A stretch of DNA of 64,000 nt from the NCBI GenBank assembly GCA_903863015.1, contig CAIPAI010000042.1, positions 1 to 64,000 on the forward strand, read 5' to 3'. Made by a program: the position numbers and the translations under genes. Under the pieces are notes generated by a model. That model did not search any database. It saw only the letters and a list, made by a program, of their open reading frames with translations, and was not told the origin of the DNA. This DNA is from an uncultured Actinomycetes bacterium (lineage in GTDB: Bacteria > Actinomycetota > Actinomycetes > Nanopelagicales > Nanopelagicaceae). Every line of letters begins with the position of its first letter. Position 1 is the stretch's first letter. Of the stretch, positions 17,925-27,300 are shown piece by piece.

Positions 17925-19127
17925 TTGTTCACGATTACTCCCATCCGTCGACTGATCGGCGCAATTGCCCTTTCGGCCATTGGTAACGGGTTAGTGCTTC
18001 CCTTCTTTGTGGTCTACCTCCACTCCGTGCGTGGTTTCTCTATCTCCCATGCAGGGCTTCTGCTCTCCTGGATGGGCGTCTCGCAAATACTTTTCTCACC
18101 GTTTGTGGGGACGGCGGTCGATAAATTTGGCGCGCTTGTCGTCCTACGAATTTCACTCCTTATAGGTGCTTTCGGGTTTACCCTCCTTGGATTTGCACAT
18201 ACTTCGTGGCAAGTGCTCGGCGCGGTCACTATTTGTGCAATATCCCAAGGAACGATGTGGCCAGCTCAAGGGTCATTACTTGCGCAATTGTCGCCGGATC
18301 GTGAGCGCTCTTTTGGACTTCAATTCGCTTTTCTCAATCTAGGGATTGGTATCGGCGGTGTGATTGCCGCGCTGATCATTTCTGTCCCCACGGAGCGGGC
18401 TTTCCACATTCTGTACATAGGAGACGGAATCAGCTTCTTGGTCTATTTACTTCTCGTCTTTAAGTTGAAAGCACCTGAGCGAAGTGACGAAGAGAAGAGT
18501 AATTCTGATTCGGGGAGTTGGCGTCAGGTTTTTCAAGATAAACGACTGCTCCGCATTTGGATCGTTGCATTCATCGCGATCCTCTTCGGATACAGCCAGC
18601 TCGAGGCGGGCTTTGCCAGTTACTCGACCTACATTGCACACCTTTCCCCAGGGAATCTAGCGTGGGCTTACGCGGCAAACACGTTCATGATCGCTCTCAT
18701 GCAAATGAAATTTGTGAAGTGGGTGCGCCGTTGGCGCCGCTCACGTGCGCTGATGTCGGCGACTGCGCTCTGGGCGCTCTCTTGGTTGGTAGTCGGCGGT
18801 GCCGCATGGTGGCCATCGGTGCTGGTGCTGATCTTGGCTCAATTAATTTTTGCTGTAGGGGAAATGATCTGGTCACCGGTTGCTCCGGCGTTGGTGAATG
18901 ATTTGGCCCCGGAGGAAATGCGAGGTCGTTACAACGCACTCTTCTCTGGCGCCTGGCAGAGCGCTTTAATTCTTGGACCTGGAATGGCCGGACTACTCAT
19001 CGGCGCGGGGCAGGGCTTCTCCTGGGTTGTGGTGGTGGTCGCCGGCTCGCTCTTTGCCTCCCTCTTGGCTTTTAGACTCCAGGCAATCCTGACGCCGAGC
19101 CAAGAGCGTGGCAGGATGACCGAATGA
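17925..19127 (+). CDS. MFS transporter
   Basis: A 400-residue integral membrane protein with about twelve hydrophobic segments and an MFS-like layout (loop between segments 2 and 3 reading GTAVDKFG, central cytoplasmic loop around residue 180 rich in charged residues). TTG 17925 is the start: GGAGGAG (17911-17917) lies at good spacing. The substrate is not predictable; the general appearance is that of a drug or metabolite efflux or sugar-type MFS. Its stop overlaps the next start (ATGA), coupling it to the DUF5998 gene. Confidence 0.85.
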   Translation: MFTITPIRRLIGAIALSAIGNGLVLPFFVVYLHSVRGFSISHAGLLLSWMGVSQILFSPFVGTAVDKFGALVVLRISLLIGAFGFTLLGFAHTSWQVLGAVTICAISQGTMWPAQGSLLAQLSPDRERSFGLQFAFLNLGIGIGGVIAALIISVPTERAFHILYIGDGISFLVYLLLVFKLKAPERSDEEKSNSDSGSWRQVFQDKRLLRIWIVAFIAILFGYSQLEAGFASYSTYIAHLSPGNLAWAYAANTFMIALMQMKFVKWVRRWRRSRALMSATALWALSWLVVGGAAWWPSVLVLILAQLIFAVGEMIWSPVAPALVNDLAPEEMRGRYNALFSGAWQSALILGPGMAGLLIGAGQGFSWVVVVVAGSLFASLLAFRLQAILTPSQERGRMTE

Positions 19128-19657
19128 TCTCAGCTGTGGAAATTAACGAGGCCATCGATGCCACCGGTTATCACCCGGCTCTGGTGACGGAGGCGGTTTC
19201 AGACGCGCTCGGATCAGATGAGCCACTGGCACATTTTGTTGCTCAAGAGACCACGTTTGATTCACACGAGGTACGCCGCCATGTCACCGTCGCGATCGTC
19301 ACCGAAACCAATTTTATTGTGGTCCATGTAGATGACGAAGAAGTCGATGGCAAGACCGTCGTTACCGCAACCAGTGAAAGTGTTTCCAGAAATCAGATTC
19401 GGTCAGTGATGATCACCCGCTCAGCAGATCCCAACGGAAAGCTTGCTGAAGTGTTGGTCGGGATTGGGTGGGGTGGAATCTCTCGCGTAGAACTTGAAAC
19501 CAACGACTGCGGAAATCCCAATTGCGACGGAGACCACGGTTACTCCGGGGTGATCACTTCAGAAGATATTCAATTACGTGCTTCTCGTCTTGCAGAAGGT
19601 GAAGAGAGTGTGCGCGCTCTACTGGCTTTCGCTCGATCCATTCAGGTGTCAAAGTAA
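19124..19657 (+). CDS. DUF5998 family protein
   Basis: A 177-residue soluble protein with the cysteine-rich signature DCGNPNCDGDHGYSG near residues 125-139, which could bind a metal. This family is actinobacterial and is usually found next to the alkaline-phosphatase-superfamily gene and sepH, exactly as here. No function is established. It overlaps the MFS gene by four bases and lies two bases before the next gene. Confidence 0.75.
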   Translation: MISAVEINEAIDATGYHPALVTEAVSDALGSDEPLAHFVAQETTFDSHEVRRHVTVAIVTETNFIVVHVDDEEVDGKTVVTATSESVSRNQIRSVMITRSADPNGKLAEVLVGIGWGGISRVELETNDCGNPNCDGDHGYSGVITSEDIQLRASRLAEGEESVRALLAFARSIQVSK

Positions 19658-19659
19658 TT

Positions 19660-20757
19660 GTGAGTGGTTCTCTCGCTGACCTTACGCCAAGCATCTTCGC
19701 CTCGCTGGGGCTTGAAAGTGCTAACCCTCTCGAGGTCGAAAGTTCGGCTAGTGGTCGAGAGTGTTTTCTTTTAGTTGATGGTTTAGGTTCACGACAACTG
19801 CGCGAATACTCGGACGAGACTCCGCACCTTTCGCAATTGATGCACACTCCAGCAGAGCTACGTGTCGGTTTTCCTTCCACCACGGTCACCAGCCTTACAT
19901 CCATCGGTACTGGGTTGTTGCCCGGTCTGCACTCAATGCTCGGCTACACGGTACGGGTCCCCGGCAGCGGAGATCCAGGACGCTTACTCAATCCATTGAA
20001 GTGGGATGACCGGGTCGATCCGCTCTTCTGGCAACCCGAGTCAACGCTCTTTGAGCGAGCGGTGGCGGCGGGAATCTCTGTTCATCATGTTGCTTCCAAA
20101 CGGTACGCCGCGAGTGGCTTTACGGAAGCAAGTTTGCGTGGAGGAACATATCTGGCCGCAGATACTCACGAAGAATTGGTGCGCGAAAGTGCTAAATCAC
20201 TTGCTCGCTCGGGGAGTTTTTCCTATGTGTACCTCAATGATCTCGATGCTGCTGGCCATGCCTATGGGGTCGGCTCTCAGCAATGGCGCGATGCATTGGT
20301 TTCGATTGATCGGCTGGTAGGCCACCTCTGCAAGGCGCTACCAAGTGGTGTTCGGCTTTGGGTGACCGCCGATCATGGCATGACCAATGTAGGCGAGAAG
20401 ATTGTTATCGAAAATGAACTCTCGCTTGATGTGACTTTAATTGGCGGTGAACCGCGCGCTAGACATATTTACGTGCGAGAAGGCAGCGCCGCAGATGTAT
20501 CTCGAAGGTGGCGGGAGATTCTCGCAGATAAGGCCGAAATCTTTACTAAGGAAGAAGCGGTCTCTGCTGGCCTCTTTGGTGCCGAGGTGAACGAAAGATC
20601 CTTAGCGCGACTTGGGGATGTCATCGCGATCCCACGCGACCATGCGATTCTTATGGATGAAAGTCGCGTGCGCTTTGAAGAGGCAATGGTGGGTCACCAT
20701 GGAGCGCTCACCGATGAAGAGGTTTACGTGCCGCTGATATCGGTCACCCTTTCTTAA
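19660..20757 (+). CDS. Alkaline phosphatase superfamily / nucleotide pyrophosphatase-like enzyme
   Basis: A 365-residue enzyme of the type I phosphodiesterase/nucleotide pyrophosphatase group. The expected two-metal site is visible: D40 in LLVDGLG, the threonine nucleophile in FPSTTVTS (T74 or T75), DLDAAGHAYG, TADHGMTN and GHHGALTDEE. No signal peptide is seen, so it is probably cytoplasmic. The substrate is unknown. GTG start at 19660. It is convergent with sepH, 42 bases away. Confidence 0.85.
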   Translation: MSGSLADLTPSIFASLGLESANPLEVESSASGRECFLLVDGLGSRQLREYSDETPHLSQLMHTPAELRVGFPSTTVTSLTSIGTGLLPGLHSMLGYTVRVPGSGDPGRLLNPLKWDDRVDPLFWQPESTLFERAVAAGISVHHVASKRYAASGFTEASLRGGTYLAADTHEELVRESAKSLARSGSFSYVYLNDLDAAGHAYGVGSQQWRDALVSIDRLVGHLCKALPSGVRLWVTADHGMTNVGEKIVIENELSLDVTLIGGEPRARHIYVREGSAADVSRRWREILADKAEIFTKEEAVSAGLFGAEVNERSLARLGDVIAIPRDHAILMDESRVRFEEAMVGHHGALTDEEVYVPLISVTLS

Positions 20758-20799
20758 ACTTCACTGCCTTACACATCACTGCGCACAAGCCAGCGGAGA

Positions 20800-21693
20800 T
20801 TATTCGAAAGGGTCGGCGTCTTTCTTGGTGCCGAACATAATTTCATCCCATGCTGGAACATGTGTGCGCCCACGACCGCTCTCTTTGCGAGGCTCTGGGC
20901 GTGCTTCTTTTTCGAGTTCAAGTTCTTCCATTGCTGATTCGGAATCGCGCACAGCGGTAAGGCGAGCAATTTCGATGACTGGGCGCTCAGGGAGTGGTTC
21001 TTTTGCAACTGGAAGTTGTGGCGCGATCTCCTCAAGGCGAGTCGCGATTTTCTCTGCAGAGGAACGCTCATCACCCGTGAGCCAGCGAGCGCTCTCATCT
21101 TCTGCGGTGAGCGTGCGACGAACGTTATCAAGGACCCAATGTGCGTGTTGCACTCCACCGCTTGAGGGGTAAGTGAGAACGATGGTCCACTTGCCATCAT
21201 CGCGTCGCCAAGAATCCCATTCCATCTCTTCGCTTGCTACACCGCGGCTTGTGAGTCTGGCGGCTACCACGCTACCGAGTTCAGCACCTTCGCTGGAAGC
21301 GCGGCGAATCACAGTTCCGAGCGCTTGCTGGGCAATATGAAAACGCTCTCGAAGGATGGGGCCGGCGTAGCGATCAATCTTCTCTTCAGAGAGTCCTGAA
21401 CGTTCCGCGATTTCAGCAATAGATGCACCGCCGCGCACGAGTGTCTGAATTTCACGTGGTGTGGGCACTTCGGTCAAAGTGGCAAGTCGCAAGTGCGCGG
21501 CTGGCTTGGCTGCCGCAGTGGTGTCAGGAGTTGCGCTCGTTGGCGTGCTGACACTATTTCCGAGCGCAGATCGCAAAGTGGTGTCGATGGGCAATTCAAA
21601 GCGATTGCCGGCGCGATCAACAACGAAGAGGAGAGTGCCCTCTTGATTACGACCGACGACGCGGAGAGGCTGGGCTGGGTTGGTCACGCCCAC
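20800..21693 (-). CDS. sepH: Septation protein SepH (DUF3071)
   Basis: SepH is an actinobacterial cell-division protein that binds FtsZ and promotes filament assembly. The 297-residue protein has an N-terminal domain (LRVVGRNQEGTLLFVVDRAG), a helix-turn-helix-like segment at about 80-120 (EIQTLVRGGASIAEIAERSG, then LSEEKIDRYAGPI), a conserved middle, and a charged C-terminal tail rich in E and R. GTG 21693 is given; the in-frame GTG six bases later would give a start closer to known homologues. With sepF and ftsZ at 43-46 kb, the window carries both FtsZ assembly factors. Confidence 0.9.
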   Translation of the reverse strand: MGVTNPAQPLRVVGRNQEGTLLFVVDRAGNRFELPIDTTLRSALGNSVSTPTSATPDTTAAAKPAAHLRLATLTEVPTPREIQTLVRGGASIAEIAERSGLSEEKIDRYAGPILRERFHIAQQALGTVIRRASSEGAELGSVVAARLTSRGVASEEMEWDSWRRDDGKWTIVLTYPSSGGVQHAHWVLDNVRRTLTAEDESARWLTGDERSSAEKIATRLEEIAPQLPVAKEPLPERPVIEIARLTAVRDSESAMEELELEKEARPEPRKESGRGRTHVPAWDEIMFGTKKDADPFE

Positions 21694-21754
21694 ACTCTAG
21701 CGATAGCCGGCGCTTGAATCCCGGCATTTGGGGGTCAATCAATTGGAGGGTCAA

Positions 21755-23002
21755 TCAGAGGTGTGATGCCTGCAGGATCGTGCGCCACGAGGAGAAGCGC
21801 AGGAGTGAGATAAGGACGGCGGTAGCTAAGAAACCCAGTGGCAGCCAGAGCCCTAAATGGGCTGTGTGGCGATCGAGGAATTGTCCGCTGATGAAGGCTC
21901 CGGCTGAACTGCCGATAGGGAAGCCCATCGTGACGATGGCAATTGCTTCGGTCATTTGGGTTTCCGGGACGAGTTTTTCCACTACAGAGATGCCAGCGAT
22001 GAGAACAGGCGAGATCGCAAACCCGGAGAAGAAGAGCGCAATTCCCAAAGTGAGGAGCGAGTGGGTGAGGAGTGGACCGATGGAGAGCAGTGTCAGCGAG
22101 AGCAGCGCTATTAAGAATCGTGGGGCCGGATGAAAGCGGGCGGCGAAGATGCCATTAGCGATCGCGGCCACTCCGCTTCCGAAGGCCCATACGGCGAGCA
22201 GTACTCCGGAGAGTGGTTTCGCACCGGCTTCCGTACAGATTGCCACGACCGCTAGTTCCACTGCGCCGAAGTAGGCACCGAGAAAGAAGTTCACTGACGT
22301 GACGTTGAGGCATGCAGGCATCTTCCATACGCCGCCTGAGTGTTTTTCGCCGAGCTCTGCCATCGTCGGGGGAGCGCTCTCCCCTTGGGTGAGGAGAAAG
22401 ATGCTTCCGATCGTGACAAATGAAATTCCGGCAAGCAGTCCGGCAGCAGGTGCCACTTGTGTGCAGAGCACGGTTGCCACAATCGGCCCCACGATGAAGA
22501 CGACTTCATCAACAAGGGCTTCAAGTGACCACGCTGAATTTAATAATCCCTTACCGCGGGCGAGAGATTCATCGTCTACGGCTTTTCCGATCATGATGTA
22601 ATGCCAGCGCCGACGAATCAGCGAACCTGTTTGCACGGAGAAAGTTGCGGCGAGCAGGGCCGAGAAATACCAAAACCCTGAAGGTGTCTTCACGGAGACC
22701 AAGACGACGATGAGAAGTAGGCCGGCAATATGGAAGGGCAGCGCCTTCCTGATGGTGTTGCTCTGCCCAATGCGATCTGCCATGCGCGCCCAGCGTGGTC
22801 CAACAAACGACTGCGCAATCGAGTAGGCAGCAACGACCGCGCCGGCCGTTCCATACGAACCAGTTTTGGCGAAGATCAACAAGATGATGGCCAGACCCGT
22901 CATCGACATGGGCATGCGAGTAATGAGTCCAGCTAGCGAGAAAGCGAGCGAACCCGGGTAGGAGAAAATTTCCTTATAGGGCTTGAGTAACTTGGCTCGC
23001 AT
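21755..23002 (-). CDS. MFS transporter
   Basis: A 415-residue protein with about twelve hydrophobic segments. The loop after the second segment (GPRWARMADRIGQS) is the MFS A-motif region. The first 15 residues are basic and cytoplasmic. The substrate cannot be told. It is unlike the MFS protein at 17.9 kb except in fold. It lies 61 bases upstream of sepH on the same strand and diverges from the inositol monophosphatase-like gene. Confidence 0.85.
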   Translation of the reverse strand: MRAKLLKPYKEIFSYPGSLAFSLAGLITRMPMSMTGLAIILLIFAKTGSYGTAGAVVAAYSIAQSFVGPRWARMADRIGQSNTIRKALPFHIAGLLLIVVLVSVKTPSGFWYFSALLAATFSVQTGSLIRRRWHYIMIGKAVDDESLARGKGLLNSAWSLEALVDEVVFIVGPIVATVLCTQVAPAAGLLAGISFVTIGSIFLLTQGESAPPTMAELGEKHSGGVWKMPACLNVTSVNFFLGAYFGAVELAVVAICTEAGAKPLSGVLLAVWAFGSGVAAIANGIFAARFHPAPRFLIALLSLTLLSIGPLLTHSLLTLGIALFFSGFAISPVLIAGISVVEKLVPETQMTEAIAIVTMGFPIGSSAGAFISGQFLDRHTAHLGLWLPLGFLATAVLISLLRFSSWRTILQASHL

Positions 23003-23034
23003 ATCTCAAGGCTAGCGCGAGATAGAGTGGTGGT

Positions 23035-23856
23035 ATGCCTGCGGCGGATATTTCGACGACTCTCCTCCAAGAGTTATCCGTGCTCGCCATTAATATTGCC
23101 CACGAGGCGGGCGCGCTTCTGATGGATCGCCCTCAAGACCTTGGAGCCACAACCAAAACATCGCCGACCGACACTGTCACGATCATGGATAAGCGTTCAG
23201 AAAAGATGATTATTGAATCGATTCTGCAGGCGCGACCTGACGATGGTTTCCTGGGTGAAGAAGGTGCCGAACGTGAAAGTAAGAGTGGTGTCCGCTGGAT
23301 TGTTGATCCGCTCGATGGCACCACCAACTACCTCTATAACTTGCCTGGCTGGTGCGTGAGTATCGGCGTGCAGGCGCAAGATCGTTCTGGCGAGTGGTCA
23401 ACTGTTGTAGGTGTGGTTTATTCGCCCACCACTCTTCGTCTCTACTCTGCTATTCGTGGAGCCGGCGCGCTACTCAATGGTGCGACCATTAAATGCAACG
23501 ACCCAGTCACGCTTTCACAATCTCTCTTAGCGACTGGATTTGGGTATGAGTCAGCTCGGCGTGTACGCCAAGGTGAAGTACTCGCTGCTCTTGCTGGTGA
23601 GGTGCGCGATATTCGGAGAATGGGCGCAGCGGCACTTGATCTCTGCCATGTAGCTAGTGGTGGCGTCGATGCTTTCTTTGAGCGAGGTCTTGCACCGTGG
23701 GACCACACTGCAGGCGCCCTTATCGCTCGAGAAGCCGGAGCGATTGTTTCGGATCTTTATGGCGGCCCTGAGAGCGCCATCTTTACTTTTGCTGCAGGCC
23801 CTGCGCTCACCGCGCTCCTGCGACCCAAGCTGGAATCTCTCGCCGCTGACCGCTAG
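23035..23856 (+). CDS. Inositol monophosphatase family protein
   Basis: Mg-dependent sugar-phosphate phosphatase of 273 residues. The metal site is complete: E75/E76 in GEEGAE, D91 and D94 in DPLDGTTNY, and D223 in PWDHTAGALI. Members dephosphorylate inositol phosphate, histidinol phosphate, fructose 1,6-bisphosphate or NADP; the sequence does not decide. Since the his operon in this window lacks a recognisable histidinol-phosphatase gene, a HisN role is possible but unproven. ATG 23035. Confidence 0.9.
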   Translation: MPAADISTTLLQELSVLAINIAHEAGALLMDRPQDLGATTKTSPTDTVTIMDKRSEKMIIESILQARPDDGFLGEEGAERESKSGVRWIVDPLDGTTNYLYNLPGWCVSIGVQAQDRSGEWSTVVGVVYSPTTLRLYSAIRGAGALLNGATIKCNDPVTLSQSLLATGFGYESARRVRQGEVLAALAGEVRDIRRMGAAALDLCHVASGGVDAFFERGLAPWDHTAGALIAREAGAIVSDLYGGPESAIFTFAAGPALTALLRPKLESLAADR

Positions 23857-23893
23857 CGCCTCCTTGCGTGCGCAAGCTCCCCGAGGTACTCTT

Positions 23894-23909
23894 TCGAACA
23901 AATGTTCGA
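23894..23909. promoter_or_regulatory. LexA (SOS) box
   Basis: TCGAACAAATGTTCGA is a perfect palindromic match to the actinobacterial SOS box TCGAAC-N4-GTTCGA. It lies 138 bases before the DUF6504-dnaE2-dinB genes, all translesion or SOS-type functions, so LexA repression of this operon is well supported. Confidence 0.93.
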
Positions 23910-23980
23910 TAGCGGGCTTTCCACCCACATGTACGCGGGTCTTCCTATCGGTCTCATATATGAGCGGGATCTGAGTACCT

Positions 23981-24013
23981 GCGCGCCTTGAGGAGGAAAG
24001 CCTCGAGGCGCGC
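23981..24013 (+). other. Hairpin in the SOS cassette leader
   Basis: GCGCGCCT (23981-23988) pairs perfectly with AGGCGCGC (24006-24013), and GAGG/CCTC pairs inside. It lies between the LexA box and the DUF6504 start. No T-tract follows. Role unknown. Confidence 0.4.
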
Positions 24014-24046
24014 TCCTCGCCGCTCACTAGAGCGAGCGGGGGTCAG

Positions 24047-24355
24047 ATGTCAGGGCAGGGAGTAGAGCGCGGATTCCTGCTCGACGTCGTTGCTCCTGCG
24101 GGCGAACCCCTCTTCTTTACGTGGCGAGGTCGCGCCTACCGGGTTCACTCGGTGCTCTCTCGATGGTGTGAGTCGGGTGGCTGGTGGCAGCGAGCTTCAA
24201 CTGAAGAGTTAGTTCACGAAAGCGCGATCGGTGAGATCAACGATGGCGCCCGCACATCATGGCGCGTAGAAGCAGCGCCCGAAGGTGCGCTCGCAGTCTA
24301 TGACTTAGAAAGAGATGAAAGTTCGGGTCTCTGGCGGATTACTCATCATGGCTAA
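24047..24355 (+). CDS. DUF6504 family protein, SOS-linked
   Basis: A 102-residue protein containing the sequence GEPLFFTWRGRAYRVHSVLSRW and a C-terminal YDLERDESSGLWRI strand. DUF6504 proteins accompany Y-family and DnaE2-type polymerases in Actinobacteria; their activity is not known. The gene is the first after a perfect LexA box and overlaps dnaE2 by eight bases (ATGGCTAA), so it is probably an SOS-induced accessory of the mutasome. Confidence 0.8.
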   Translation: MSGQGVERGFLLDVVAPAGEPLFFTWRGRAYRVHSVLSRWCESGGWWQRASTEELVHESAIGEINDGARTSWRVEAAPEGALAVYDLERDESSGLWRITHHG

Positions 24356-27300
24356 AGAAGAGAGTTTTATCCACCTCAACGTGGTGAGTGGTTACTCGTT
24401 TCAATATGGCACTGCGATGCCGCATCAATTAGTAGAACGCGCAGGAGAGTTCCACATGAGTGCGCTAGCGCTTACTGATCGCGATGGCTTCGCCGGGGGA
24501 GTGCGTTTCTTGCAGGCGTGCGCTCGTGAAGGTATCGCACCGATCGTTGGCAGCAATTTTGCATATAGCGCGGATGGAGTGCGGGAGCGCAGAAAAAGTC
24601 CGGCGCATGGTGGTGTGCGGGTAGATAGCGCGCTTCCGCGTATCACTTTGCTCGCAAGGAATTCCTGGAAGGGGCTGGCCCGACTGGTTTCTGCTATTCA
24701 TGCGCAACAAGAACGTGGCGCACCGATTCTCACTCGAAATATTTTGCAAGAGGGATCGGATTTTTCTATTTTGCTTGGTACAGATTCTAACGTTGCACAT
24801 GCATTGAGTAGGCGACGGCCTGATCTTGCTGCAGAGTATTTACGAGAGTGGCGCGAGATCGCAGGGGAACGCATTGTTATTGAATGTGTCTCGCACTTTC
24901 ATCGCGAAGGCATCCAGTCAGTAGAAGGGGCTGCTCGCATGTTTAAGTTTGCGCGCGAGCATCAGATAAAGGCAGTTCTTACAAACCAAGTACGCATGCT
25001 TAATAAGGAAGACGCTCCAGTGGCCGACGTACTCGATGCGGCGCGCAAACTAGTGCCACTGCATCGCCGGCACGTAGAGCGCAGCAATAGCGAAGCGTAT
25101 TTAAAGAGCCCTGCAGAGATGTATCGGATTGCTAATGAGGTCGCGCGCGCAGCAGGGGAAAGTGCTCGTGATTTATTGCATGGCACCATCGCTTGCGGAG
25201 AGGCCCACGTGCTCAATCCACACGATTATCTCGGAGGTATTTATCTTCCCGAACCGGAGGTGGTGGGCGGTCTCTCTCATGGTGAATTAATTGAAATTCT
25301 CACTCAGAGGTGTGAAGCCGGCCTTTCATGGCGCTATCAAAGTGAAGCGTTACGTCTTCGTGGTTTGTATCGGTTGCAAGAAGAGCTTTCAGTAATAAAG
25401 AGTTTGGGGTATGAGTCGTACTTCTTAACGGTGGCAGATATTGCAACGATGGCTCGAGAGCGCGGCATTCGGGTAGCGGCTCGAGGAAGCGGCGCTGGCA
25501 GTTTGGTCTGCTATCTCCTAGGCATCTCGGGTGTTGATCCAATCGATCACGGTCTGTTGATGGAGCGCTTCTGCTCTCCACTGAGGAGAGATCTTCCAGA
25601 TATTGATATCGATGTGGAGTCTGCCAGGCGTCTAGAAATATATGACGCACTCTTCGCGCGTTATGCCCCTACCGGGACGTGGCCAGCTGGGCCGGCGCGT
25701 ACTGCGGCGGTGTCGATGGTCGAGACGTATCGCGCGCGGCATGCAATCCGCGATGTAGGAGCTGCGCTCGGAGTGCCTCCGGCAGATATTGGCATGGTGG
25801 CAAAGTCTTTTCCGCACATTAGAGCAAGAAGTATCAAGAATGCTTTAGCGGAGTTGCCCGAACTTAGAAACGGGTCGCTACAGAACTCGATTGGTGAAGC
25901 AAAGTTAACGATGTGGCTCTCACTTGCCGAGAAGTTAGATGGCCTTCCGCGCCACCTTGCACTGCATCCGTGCGCTGTGGTTCTTTCCGATGCTTCACTC
26001 CTAGATCGCGCCCCTACAGAACTCAGCGCTCAGGGATACCCCATGGTGGCTTTCGATAAAGATGATGTTGAAGCTATGGGTTTGCTCAAGTTAGACATCC
26101 TCGGAGTGCGAATGCAGTCGGCGATGGCGTATGCAATTCAAGAGATCAAGCGCGAACAGAAAGAGGATGTAGATCTCGACTCCTTGGCGCTCGATGACAA
26201 AGAGACCTTTGATCTGATCAAGTCCACTAAGACTCTCGGCATCTTTCAAGTAGAAAGTCCTGGGCAACGAGAGTTGGTAGGCAAGTTCGGGCCGTCCAGT
26301 TTTAACGATCTGATGATAGATATCTCGCTCTTTCGTCCGGGTCCGGTGAAGAGCGACATGATCACTCCGTTCTTGAAGGCCAGGCATGGATGGAGTGAGG
26401 CAAAAATGATTCATCCAGATCTGACAGAGGTGCTTTACGAGACTGAGGGTGTGGTGGTCTTTCACGAGCAGGTGATTCGAATTATCTCCATCATTGCGGG
26501 CGTTTCATTAGCGCAGGCAGATGAGTACCGGCGCGCGCTAGGCCGCCGGGATGGTTTAACCGAATTTGGCGAGTGGTTTATTGCGCGCGCGCACGAGCGC
26601 GGTTATTCCCCCGAAGTGGTCAACGAACTCTGGGAAGTACTCTGTGCCTTTGGTTCCTTTGGTTTTTGTAAAGCTCATGCTGCGGCCTTCGCGTTGACTA
26701 CTTATCAGTCGGCATGGCTAAAGCAACATTATCCTGCGCCGTTTATCGCGGGTTTACTTACTCATGATCCAGGTATGTATCCCAAGCGTCTTATTCTTGA
26801 TGAAGCTCGACAACTTGGTGTTGCGCTACTCCCGGTAGAAGTAAATCACTCCGATATTACTTATCGGGTAGAAGAGTCCGACGGTCGCCTTGCGCTGCGC
26901 ATGTCTCTTTGCGATGTTCACGGCATGAGCGAACACGAAGCGGCGACGATTGTTGCAAGTCGGCCCTTTCTTGATATCGGTGATTTCATGAAGCGCACTC
27001 GGGTCTCACAACCAACTGCCGAAAAATTAGTCACTATAGGAGCGTTCGACTCTCTTTATGGGATCACTTCGCAGCCGGGCCAGATTGGTCGCAGGCGCAC
27101 ACTCACGCGGCGAGATCTCTTCCTCTATGTCTCAGATGTGTCGAAGTGGGGTAATTCCCATGTGGATCAAATGGCGTTAGATCTACCTGCCCCGCAGGTG
27201 GTTATGAGCGGGTTGCCCGACATTACTTTGGCTGAGCGGGTACGTGATGAGTTAGAAATACTTGGCATGGATCTCTCCTGCCACGTTTTAGATTTCTACC

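Noticed and set aside
23902-23991. Short open frame (29 codons, or 20 from ATG 23929) between the LexA box and DUF6504
   Set aside because: Its first ATG is inside the LexA palindrome, no RBS precedes either start, and no homology is recognised. It could be a leader peptide but support is too weak.
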